A stretch of 5,444 nt of DNA. Origin: Opitutaceae bacterium. Its GTDB lineage: Bacteria > Verrucomicrobiota > Verrucomicrobiia > Opitutales > Opitutaceae. Where the stretch lies: NCBI GenBank assembly GCA_016763045.1, contig JAESUN010000401.1, forward strand, positions 1 through 5,444, read 5' to 3'. The translations under genes were made by a program, and so were the position numbers. Below are positions 1-5,444 of this stretch, piece after piece (position 1 is the first letter of the stretch; the number at the start of each line of letters is the position of its first letter). The notes beneath the pieces were generated by a model. That model was not told where the DNA came from. It made no database searches and saw nothing but the letters and a program-made list of their open reading frames with translations.

Positions 1-1358
1 CGTTGGTCCTCACGGCATTTGCCTCGGCCCAAACATTTCAAGCAGCCTCAGCTTCTGCTTTACAAGACCTCAAGTCTGCAGAAGCTGAACTTTCCGATTT
101 ACGAAGTAACATAGCGGATGAACGAATCCCGTTAGCAAAGGAACTAACAGCGCTTGAAAGCGAGCTGCTGACTCTACGGAACGAAGCACGACGAGCAACA
201 GGCAATTCTGAAAACAGAACTGTCGACCTGAATGCCCTCAAAGTAAACATTGAAGCCCGGGCCAAGTCTATTGATTACATGAGTAGCTTGTTATCAGATT
301 ACGCACGCCAGTTCGGAGAACGCATCCACTCAGCTGAAGTGCAGCTCTATAACGAGCAAATCCTCGCAGTAAATAACGTTGCGAACAACGTGAATCTTTC
401 GACATCTGAAAAATTCGAAGTTCAACTGTCCTTACTCTCAACAGGGATTGATCGCCTCGACTCCGTGCTCGGCGGTTCAGCCTTCGAAGGTTCAGCATTT
501 ATCGCGGAAACCGGTGTTAAAACAGAAGGAAAATTTTCCCTATTAGGGCCTATTGCTTATTTCTCTGCAGCAGATGGATTGTCTACTGGAAGAGCTGTGA
601 GAAATCTCAACAGTGAATTCCCTACGATTAAGAAAATCAAAGACTCTGATGCCGATGCTATCAATACGTTAAACAGTACTTCCTCAGGTGTAGTCCCTAT
701 CGACGCAACCTTAGGAGATGCAACCAGAATGGAAGAGGTTGAGGAAACAATCATCGAGCACATCAAAAAAGGTGGCCAAGTAATTTATGTCATTCTTGCC
801 TTGGGAGCAGCCGCTCTCCTCATAAGTATCTTCAAATGGTTCGAAATCAACAGTGTTAAACGTCCTCAAACGGGAGATCTGCAAAACATTCTCGACGCCC
901 TCAATAATGGCGATGAACAAAAAGCACTTTCCATAGCCTCATCTGTACCAGGTCCATTTGGAGAACTTCTTATTTCTGGCGTTAAGCACTATGATCAGGA
1001 AAAAGAACTATTAGAAGAAATTCTTTACGAACGCCTTCTGGCAACCCAACCAAAACTGGAACGTTTTCTCGCATTCATCGCCCTTACTGCTGGGGCGGCT
1101 CCTCTACTAGGTCTTCTCGGAACAGTTACAGGTATGATCAAGACCTTTAAGCTGATTACTGTTTTCGGAACCGGTGACGCAAAGAGCCTATCATCTGGTA
1201 TTTCTGAAGCTCTTATCACAACCGAATATGGACTTCTAGTGGCCATTCCAGCCCTTCTTCTTCAAGCTCTTCTTTCCCGAAAAGCAAAAGCTACTCTAGG
1301 AGAAATGGAGCAGACCTCAGTCGCTTTCGTCAACGGTTTGACTTCAAAAAAGAAATAG
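1..1358 (+). CDS. TtpC-like MotA/TolQ/ExbB proton-channel protein with large periplasmic N-terminal domain (5' truncated by window edge)
   Basis: Inner-membrane proton-channel subunit that would couple proton flow to mechanical work together with the ExbD proteins encoded next. The frame is open to the left edge. The first visible residues, LVLTAFASA-QTF, look like the end of a signal peptide with an ASA cleavage site, so the TTG at 3 is unlikely to be the true start and probably only 10-20 residues are missing. Counting from that TTG, residues about 20-66 and 76-125 are heptad-like and charged (coiled coil). A conserved-looking module follows (GKFSLLGPIAYF, 177-188; VPIDATLGDA, 231-240). The MotA/TolQ/ExbB core comes last: TM1 about 258-279, a cytoplasmic loop, TM2 with PLLGLLGTVTGM (367-378), and TM3 with ALITTEYGLLVAIP (403-416). 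Threonines 374, 376, 406 and 407 fall where the channel-lining polar residues of this family lie. The layout matches TtpC of Vibrio TonB2 systems rather than ordinary short ExbB. The family is secure; the transported or energised partner is unknown. Confidence 0.93.
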   Translation, partial: LVLTAFASAQTFQAASASALQDLKSAEAELSDLRSNIADERIPLAKELTALESELLTLRNEARRATGNSENRTVDLNALKVNIEARAKSIDYMSSLLSDYARQFGERIHSAEVQLYNEQILAVNNVANNVNLSTSEKFEVQLSLLSTGIDRLDSVLGGSAFEGSAFIAETGVKTEGKFSLLGPIAYFSAADGLSTGRAVRNLNSEFPTIKKIKDSDADAINTLNSTSSGVVPIDATLGDATRMEEVEETIIEHIKKGGQVIYVILALGAAALLISIFKWFEINSVKRPQTGDLQNILDALNNGDEQKALSIASSVPGPFGELLISGVKHYDQEKELLEEILYERLLATQPKLERFLAFIALTAGAAPLLGLLGTVTGMIKTFKLITVFGTGDAKSLSSGISEALITTEYGLLVAIPALLLQALLSRKAKATLGEMEQTSVAFVNGLTSKKK

Positions 1359-1394
1359 CAAACTTTCACATTTGGTAATACGTCATAAAAAACA

Positions 1395-1460
1395 GTGAGT
1401 GATCTTCTTCAGATAAAGCTTGAGACAGGAGATCTACTCACCTGGCTCAAGCCTATTTTC
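1395..1460 (+). promoter_or_regulatory. Candidate attenuator: two mutually exclusive hairpins between the exbB-like gene and the first exbD
   Basis: Hairpin A pairs 1395-1408 with 1427-1441: 14 base pairs including one G-U, with a single bulged T at 1435 and an 18-base loop. Hairpin B pairs 1418-1429 with 1441-1452: 11 of 12 positions pair, with one A/G mismatch at 1425/1445 and an 11-base loop. B is followed after three bases by TTTT at 1456-1459. A and B compete for 1427-1429 and 1441, so both cannot form in full. This is the layout of an antiterminator (A) and a weak intrinsic terminator (B). The outer seven pairs of B could also form a pseudoknot with the loop of A, but the four-base crossing at 1442-1445 looks too short for a full stem A. 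The pairings are seen directly; the regulatory role is inferred. It might set the ratio of channel protein to ExbD. Confidence 0.4.
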
Positions 1461-1500
1461 TGTGACATAAAGTTTCATCTCTCCAATACAGAATAACCCT

Positions 1501-1899
1501 ATGGCTATTAAGCGCAACTTTGCTTCCTCGGAGGACATGACCGAAATCAACATCTCACCGTTGATTGATATGGTTTTCATTCTTCTTATTTTCTTCATCG
1601 TAACCACCGTATTTGTGGAAGAAGATGGAATGAAGGTGAGCAAACCAGAAAGCGATTCTGCGGTATCGCTGGATAAAGACAGTATCAACTTTAAGCTAAG
1701 TGGCACTCAAGTCTTCTTGGAAGGGAGAGACATTGGTGTTGGAAATGTCAGATCAGCGGTCAATCGCATGATCCAAGGTCGCGATCTTCCTGTCATTATC
1801 AATGTTGGCAAAAAAGCAACCGCCGGTTTACTCGTTCGAGTCATTGATGAATCACGACTGGGAGGTGCTGAACACATCAGTTTAGCCGAAAGTAAATGA
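1501..1899 (+). CDS. exbD: ExbD/TolR-family biopolymer transport protein, first copy
   Basis: Single-pass inner-membrane partner of the ExbB-type channel; its periplasmic domain is moved by proton flow. The protein has 132 residues, normal for ExbD. A short cytoplasmic tail (1-19) precedes a transmembrane helix (about 20-38) beginning SPLIDMVFILLIFF. Asp23 is at the position of the proton-carrying aspartate of the family (Asp25 in E. coli ExbD). The rest is the small periplasmic domain. Start choice: ATG 1501 has no Shine-Dalgarno sequence (leader GAATAACCCT). An internal ATG at 1537 (Met13) has GGAGG at 1530-1534, but only two bases away. I keep 1501 because it gives the same 14-residue tail length as the second ExbD, and both tails begin with a basic KR pair. 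It follows the exbB-like gene by 142 bp, the longest gap in the cluster, which holds the candidate attenuator. It lies 46 bp before its paralogue. Confidence 0.95.
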   Translation: MAIKRNFASSEDMTEINISPLIDMVFILLIFFIVTTVFVEEDGMKVSKPESDSAVSLDKDSINFKLSGTQVFLEGRDIGVGNVRSAVNRMIQGRDLPVIINVGKKATAGLLVRVIDESRLGGAEHISLAESK

Positions 1900-1945
1900 T
1901 GGTCAGACTAAATTATCAAAAAAACAACCCTGTCCTATTTAATTC

Positions 1946-2350
1946 ATGAAAAGACACAACAAACTGGCTGAAGGCGAAGAACTCAAAGAAATCAATATTT
2001 CTCCACTGATTGATATGGTTTTTATTCTTCTTATTTTCTTCATCGTCACGACTGTTTTCGTCGAAGAACCAGGCGTCGAAGTTCAAAAGCCAAAAGCCGT
2101 TTCCATCCATGATCTAGAGCGAAACAGCATCCTGATTGCTATAACTGCAAAAGGAGAAGTTGTTTATGGAGGAAAACAGATAGGTATTGGTGGAATCCGA
2201 CCGACTGTCAGACGACTCTGCTCTCAAGAAAAAATGCCGGTGATCCTCCAAGTTGACGAAAATGCTCCTGGTCCATTGGTCGTAAGATCCATTGATGAAG
2301 CTAAGCTCGGAAAAGCTTTAGATGTCTTCATTTCTGCAAACCCTATATAA
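1946..2350 (+). CDS. exbD: ExbD/TolR-family biopolymer transport protein, second copy
   Basis: A second ExbD of 134 residues. Residues 15-41 are identical to the same residues of the first copy, covering the end of the cytoplasmic tail, the transmembrane helix with Asp23 and the first periplasmic residues (VFVEE). After that the two diverge strongly, keeping only scattered matches such as PVI and the VR-IDE(S/A)-LG pattern near the C-terminus. A tandem pair with one shared membrane core and two different periplasmic domains suggests that they occupy the two ExbD places of one motor as a heterodimer; this is inference. AglQ and AglS of Myxococcus are a known case of two TolR/ExbD-type proteins serving one channel protein. 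ATG 1946 has no Shine-Dalgarno sequence; its leader is rich in A, T and C. The gene is followed after 51 bp by the TPR gene, so co-transcription is likely. Confidence 0.95.
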   Translation: MKRHNKLAEGEELKEINISPLIDMVFILLIFFIVTTVFVEEPGVEVQKPKAVSIHDLERNSILIAITAKGEVVYGGKQIGIGGIRPTVRRLCSQEKMPVILQVDENAPGPLVVRSIDEAKLGKALDVFISANPI

Positions 2351-2401
2351 AGAACTCATTCTCATTCTTCAATTTACAACAAAACCACTCGATAAAACCT
2401 C

Positions 2402-3772
2402 ATGATTAAACACATCGAAATCAGGACATTCATTGCATTCTTATGCGCCTTGCTACTTGGAAGCAACGCTTCTGGACAAGACTACTCGACCATCACCGGC
2501 AACTCAGTAGCAAATATTGATACTATGCTGGGCGCCTACGGATATAACGGAGAGCTCGAACCCAAAATCCCTCAAGAAGAAATCATCGTTTTCCAAGAAT
2601 TGAAAGCGGCAATGGCAATCAGCCCTGCAACAGGGCTTAGCTTTATCGAGCCTTACATGACTTCGAGTTCGAGTGCTGTTCTCTTCTTTATGCAGGGAAT
2701 ACTTCAAGCTCAACAAGGTCTGATGGATAAATCCATTAAAAACTTGAAGATCACGATCGCGAAGCATCCTAATTTCTTGCAAGCACATAAGAAACTAGGA
2801 ATAGCTCTAGCTACAACAGGAGAATTTGAGGAAGCCATCCCTTACCTTTCGAAGACAATAAACCTGGGAAACCCTGACAGTATAACATATGGCCTCTTGG
2901 GTCTTTGCTTTTTAAATAAAGAGCAAAATATTTCCGCTGAAGCCGCTTATTCTCAAGCTATCATTTTTGCTCCAACAAACATGGACTGGAAAAAAGGGTT
3001 AGCCCGTGCGTTTCTGGAACAACAGAAGTTTAATGAAGGAATTTCAATCATCGAGGAAATACTAAAGGGAAAACCCGAAGATGCGATTCTACTAACAGCA
3101 CAGGCAAATGCTTATATAGGTAAAAACCAACCGGGAAAAGCAGGAGCTAATTTCGAGATCATAGACAGAATGGGAAAATCGACTCCTTTAACCCTCATGC
3201 TTCTCGGGGATATCTATGTTGAAAGTGAAGTAACAGATCTCGCGTTGAAAGCATATTTAGATGCTCTCAAAAAAGAATCGACACTCAACATTCCCACTGC
3301 CCTGAGAACAGCTAACATTCTAGCCAGTCGTGGAGCCATCGATGAAGCAGCTATCTACATTACCAAAATAAATCAATTTGTAGGTGATGATTTAGAGGAC
3401 AGCGATAAATTAGGTCTCCTAAAGCTCGAATCAAGAATCGCGTTAGGAAGAGGCGATCAGGAAAGAGCGATGGTAATATTGGAAGAAATTATTGATTATG
3501 ATCCCCTAGACGGAGAAGCACTTATAATGCTAGCAAGATCATACAAAGGGAAACAAGAGTATGCAAAAGCCACGATGTTTTTTGAGCGCGCTCAAAAAGT
3601 AGACAAGTACGAAGTGGATGCACTCATAGAAGAAGCGAAAATGCTTGTTGCGCAACGAAAATTCGTTGCCGCAGTTCCTCTATTACAGCGGGCTCAAAAC
3701 CGCAGACCAAGCGATCGAGTAGCTCGCTATCTACAGGCAGTGCGTCTTATTAGAGATTCACAGCGCCTTTAA
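2402..3772 (+). CDS. Exported tetratricopeptide-repeat (TPR) protein, last gene of the ExbB/ExbD operon
   Basis: The protein has 456 residues. It begins with a signal peptide: a basic start (MIKHIEIR), a hydrophobic stretch TFIAFLCALLLG and a probable cleavage site around NASG-Q (residues 22-26), so it should be periplasmic or tethered outside the inner membrane. No lipobox is evident. From about residue 93 it is built of helical repeats of about 34 residues with TPR character (for example 126-159, with HKKLGIALATTGEFEEAIPYLSK at its centre). Further repeats are likely across about 160-295 and 370-437, with a less regular stretch at about 300-365. TPR proteins are protein-protein scaffolds; no catalytic motif is visible. 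TonB2/TtpC-type clusters of Gammaproteobacteria also often carry a TPR gene at this position, so it may link the motor to an outer-membrane or periplasmic partner, but the partner cannot be read from the sequence. ATG 2402 is supported by the signal peptide and lacks a Shine-Dalgarno sequence. Confidence 0.9.
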   Translation: MIKHIEIRTFIAFLCALLLGSNASGQDYSTITGNSVANIDTMLGAYGYNGELEPKIPQEEIIVFQELKAAMAISPATGLSFIEPYMTSSSSAVLFFMQGILQAQQGLMDKSIKNLKITIAKHPNFLQAHKKLGIALATTGEFEEAIPYLSKTINLGNPDSITYGLLGLCFLNKEQNISAEAAYSQAIIFAPTNMDWKKGLARAFLEQQKFNEGISIIEEILKGKPEDAILLTAQANAYIGKNQPGKAGANFEIIDRMGKSTPLTLMLLGDIYVESEVTDLALKAYLDALKKESTLNIPTALRTANILASRGAIDEAAIYITKINQFVGDDLEDSDKLGLLKLESRIALGRGDQERAMVILEEIIDYDPLDGEALIMLARSYKGKQEYAKATMFFERAQKVDKYEVDALIEEAKMLVAQRKFVAAVPLLQRAQNRRPSDRVARYLQAVRLIRDSQRL

Positions 3773-3793
3773 CAAAAGACTAATTTAGACTAT

Positions 3794-3827
3794 AAAGCCG
3801 AGATGTTGATTCATCTCGGCTTTTTTT
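3794..3827 (+). terminator. Intrinsic (Rho-independent) terminator of the exbB-exbD-TPR operon
   Basis: A perfect 12-bp stem (AAAGCCGAGATG at 3794-3805 with CATCTCGGCTTT at 3812-3823) encloses a six-base loop. The T run, seven long (3821-3827), starts within the stem. It begins 21 bases after the TPR stop codon. The T run ends one base before the stop codon of the convergent amidohydrolase gene. Read on the minus strand, the same stem is followed only by TTTATAG, so it may also terminate that gene, but more weakly. Confidence 0.93.
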
Positions 3828-3828
3828 A

Positions 3829-4722
3829 TCAAATTCCAAATAAGGATTCGGCATTGATTCGAAATAACTGCGAAAGTTCCTCTTCCGATAAGCCACTATG
3901 CCTAATGTCTTCCACAAAACGGCTTAGCCCCGGCTTCGTTTCTGTTTTAGGGTAGAGAATCAAAGGGTAATCAGATCCATATAATATTTTCTCGATCCCA
4001 GACGCCGAAGGTCCCGACTTGAAAACATTCCGTCGATAGATTAACGGAGAAGCTGCCGTATCATAGAATACGTTTTTAAAAATCTTCCGAATAGCCCAAT
4101 TTGTTTCATAAAAAGCAAGACCTCCCCCCCAATGAGCGAGGATAATTTTTAAATGGGGAAAGCCTTCTATGAGGTTTTGAAAGTCAATGAGAGGCGTCTG
4201 CACCTTTGCTGGATAATTTCTCCCCACAGGTTCACTTACGTGCAGATTAACTACAAACCGATTCTCCTCTGCCCATCTAAAGACTGCTTGCCAGCTTTCA
4301 TCATCAAAGGCCCCGCCTTGAACATAGGGACACATCTCCCCGATCCCTATAAATCCGTGATCACGAGCCCATTCCAACTCAGTCAGACTTAACTTAAATC
4401 CACTCGCAGGGCAAACTCCGGCAAAAGCAAGAAGCCGATCTGGATGAGCACGTATACACTCCTCATAAAATCGATTCTGACAACAACAGGTCTCATGATT
4501 TTCCCAATACCAGCCCAGAAGCACAGCTTTCTCCACTCCAGCAGCATCCATATCCAATAGAAGCTGATCTAGATCAACCCACCCCTGGGAAGAACGCCGC
4601 CCAGCATGAGGCAAGACCAATGATGGCCAGTAAACTTCTTTATTTTTCTTTGCCCACCTAACAGGATCAGCCGTCGCTTCCGGAGGATACAAATGAATAT
4701 GACTGTCGATAATCCCGCTCAC
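3829..4722 (-). CDS. Metal-dependent amidohydrolase (amidohydrolase-2 / ACMSD-like TIM-barrel family)
   Basis: A cytosolic TIM-barrel hydrolase or decarboxylase of 297 residues, complete. The metal-ligand pattern of the family is intact: HxH at His8/His10 (IDSHIHL), His161 (NLHVSEP), His197 (LAHWGGG) and Asp251 (YGSDYP). Glu129 (GEM) is conserved-looking, and the C-terminal NAESLFGI is the usual family ending. The start must be GTG 4722: an in-frame TAA lies immediately before it, and the HxH motif at residue 8 rules out a later start. There is no Shine-Dalgarno sequence. Residues 70-89 form an unusual cysteine- and tryptophan-rich stretch (Cys79-81 and Cys89). Substrate cannot be assigned; members act on cyclic amides, lactones and aromatic carboxylates. 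The gene converges on the ExbB/ExbD operon and lies 119 bp downstream of the SNF2 gene on the same strand; it may have its own promoter, but I could not identify one. Confidence 0.9.
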   Translation of the reverse strand: MSGIIDSHIHLYPPEATADPVRWAKKNKEVYWPSLVLPHAGRRSSQGWVDLDQLLLDMDAAGVEKAVLLGWYWENHETCCCQNRFYEECIRAHPDRLLAFAGVCPASGFKLSLTELEWARDHGFIGIGEMCPYVQGGAFDDESWQAVFRWAEENRFVVNLHVSEPVGRNYPAKVQTPLIDFQNLIEGFPHLKIILAHWGGGLAFYETNWAIRKIFKNVFYDTAASPLIYRRNVFKSGPSASGIEKILYGSDYPLILYPKTETKPGLSRFVEDIRHSGLSEEELSQLFRINAESLFGI

Positions 4723-4844
4723 TTATATTTAATGACAATCAGAGCTTCTTCAAAAGGATCAATCTAATAAACAGAGAATTCTCCGCTCTATTTTAGAACT
4801 TCGAGAAGCTCTTTTCATTAAGCATTTCCTAAGAGATTTATTTT

Positions 4845-5444
4845 TCATCCTCGAGTAAGGCTTATCAAATCATCCAGCGTTTTGAAATGCTTACGGATAT
4901 TGGGTTGGTTACTTGATCGACCAATTATTCGATCAAACAGTGCTCTCTTCTCTAATTTTAGCAGTTGGATCCGCTCTTCAACCGTCCCCTCCGTCACCAT
5001 TCGATAGACAAAAACTGTCTTTGTTTGACCAATTCGATGCACCCGATCAATCGCCTGCTCTTCCACCGCAGGATTCCACCAAGGATCCAACAGAAAGACG
5101 TAATCAGCAGTATGCAAAGTGATTCCCGTTCCAGCAGCCCTCAGACTCACAAGAATAGCAGCCGAACCTTTTTTCTTTTGAAAATCCTCCACGGGTTTCT
5201 GCCTATCGAGCGATGCACCCGTCAAGTGAAAACGGGGTAATTCAGGGAAACGAGTGTTCAAGAGCACATCCACTCTGTTCAAGAGTGAAACAAATTGGCT
5301 AAAAATGACAACCTTATGCCCACCACTGACAGCTTCATTCATTTTTTCTGCCAACATTCTCAACTTACCACTTTCCCCTATGTCAGAATCAATCCAAGGC
5401 AATAGATGCGGGTCACAACAAACTTGACGCAGACGAGTCAATAA
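4845..5444 (-). CDS. SNF2-family DNA-dependent ATPase/helicase, C-terminal lobe (5' part beyond the right edge)
   Basis: The visible part, just under 200 residues, is the second RecA-like lobe of a SNF2/Rad54-type ATP-driven DNA translocase. Motifs in order, counting from the TTG at 5441: LTRLRQVCCDP at the edge, which matches the linker just before the helicase C domain; VVIFSQF (44-50, motif IV region); LVSLRAAGTGITL (97-109, motif V); DYVFLLDPWWNPAVEEQA (113-130); and DRVHRIGQT (132-140, motif VI with the arginine fingers). The usual tail follows, FVYRMVTEGTVEERI, with helices after it. Codons continue in frame to 5444, so the gene is cut by the window; whole proteins of this kind are often 900-1,100 residues, with the Walker-A lobe and sometimes a SWIM zinc finger on the missing side. 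The HRIGQ signature separates it from RapA-only assignments. The cellular role (repair, transcription recycling or defence) cannot be decided from this part. Confidence 0.94.
   Translation of the reverse strand, partial: LLTRLRQVCCDPHLLPWIDSDIGESGKLRMLAEKMNEAVSGGHKVVIFSQFVSLLNRVDVLLNTRFPELPRFHLTGASLDRQKPVEDFQKKKGSAAILVSLRAAGTGITLHTADYVFLLDPWWNPAVEEQAIDRVHRIGQTKTVFVYRMVTEGTVEERIQLLKLEKRALFDRIIGRSSNQPNIRKHFKTLDDLISLTRG

Noticed and set aside
474..500. Short tandem repeat GSAFE-GSAFI in the exbB-like protein (GGTTCAGC twice).
   Set aside because: The pattern GGxxFxGxA fits what I recall of this position in TtpC-like proteins, so it is probably family sequence and not a repeat expansion.
1395..1496. 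A 33-codon frame from GTG to TAA in the exbB-exbD gap (begins VSDLLQIKLETGD), at the place where a second short exbB might be expected.
   Set aside because: It has no ribosome-binding site, no hydrophobic segment and no convincing ExbB similarity, and its first half coincides with the hairpins, which explain the sequence better. It is kept here in case comparison shows it to be a relic.
1537..1899. Shorter first ExbD starting at Met13, with GGAGG just upstream.
   Set aside because: The spacing of two bases is too short, and the longer start gives the same N-terminal tail length and a matching basic KR pair as the second ExbD.
4153..4392. Plus-strand open frame of 79 codons opposite the amidohydrolase.
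   Set aside because: It is a shadow of the real gene on the minus strand, whose metal-binding motifs are intact; the shadow has no recognisable domain.
4723..4760. Possible -35/-10 promoter for the amidohydrolase on the minus strand (TTGAAG with AT-rich bases near the start codon).
   Set aside because: The -10 match is poor at any acceptable spacing and would overlap the start codon, so no promoter is called.
4913..5240. Two overlapping plus-strand open frames opposite the SNF2 gene.
   Set aside because: Low-complexity translations rich in S, P, Q and R, lying entirely over conserved SNF2 helicase motifs on the other strand.

Overview
The window looks like chromosomal DNA of a Gram-negative bacterium with moderate GC content. 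The best guess is Verrucomicrobiota (Opitutia/Puniceicoccales-like). This rests on three things: the large ExbB-like protein with a periplasmic coiled coil followed by two ExbD proteins and a TPR protein, the flavour of the amidohydrolase, and the lack of Shine-Dalgarno sequences before all four visible start codons. The assignment is an inference from family resemblance, not from a marker gene.

Plus strand, 1-3772: a four-gene cluster that reads as one operon. It starts, already inside its signal peptide, with a TtpC-like MotA/TolQ/ExbB proton-channel protein carrying about 250 periplasmic residues. Two ExbD paralogues follow, sharing an identical 27-residue membrane core. The last gene encodes an exported TPR-repeat protein. 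The channel protein and the ExbDs should form an inner-membrane motor driven by proton-motive force; the TPR protein is probably a periplasmic partner. No tonB and no ordinary short exbB lies in the visible part of the cluster. A strong intrinsic terminator at 3794-3827 closes the operon. The gap between the exbB-like gene and the first exbD (142 bp, against 46 and 51 bp elsewhere) holds two mutually exclusive RNA hairpins that look like an attenuator. This is the most interesting non-coding signal in the window.

Minus strand, 3829-5444: convergent to the operon lie a complete metal-dependent amidohydrolase (amidohydrolase-2 type) and, upstream of it, the C-terminal helicase lobe of a SNF2-family ATPase whose beginning is beyond the right edge. 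These two genes are 119 bp apart and have no obvious functional tie to the ExbB/ExbD cluster.

No tRNA, rRNA, CRISPR array, insertion sequence or prophage gene was seen, and no gene-free stretch exceeds 300 bases.
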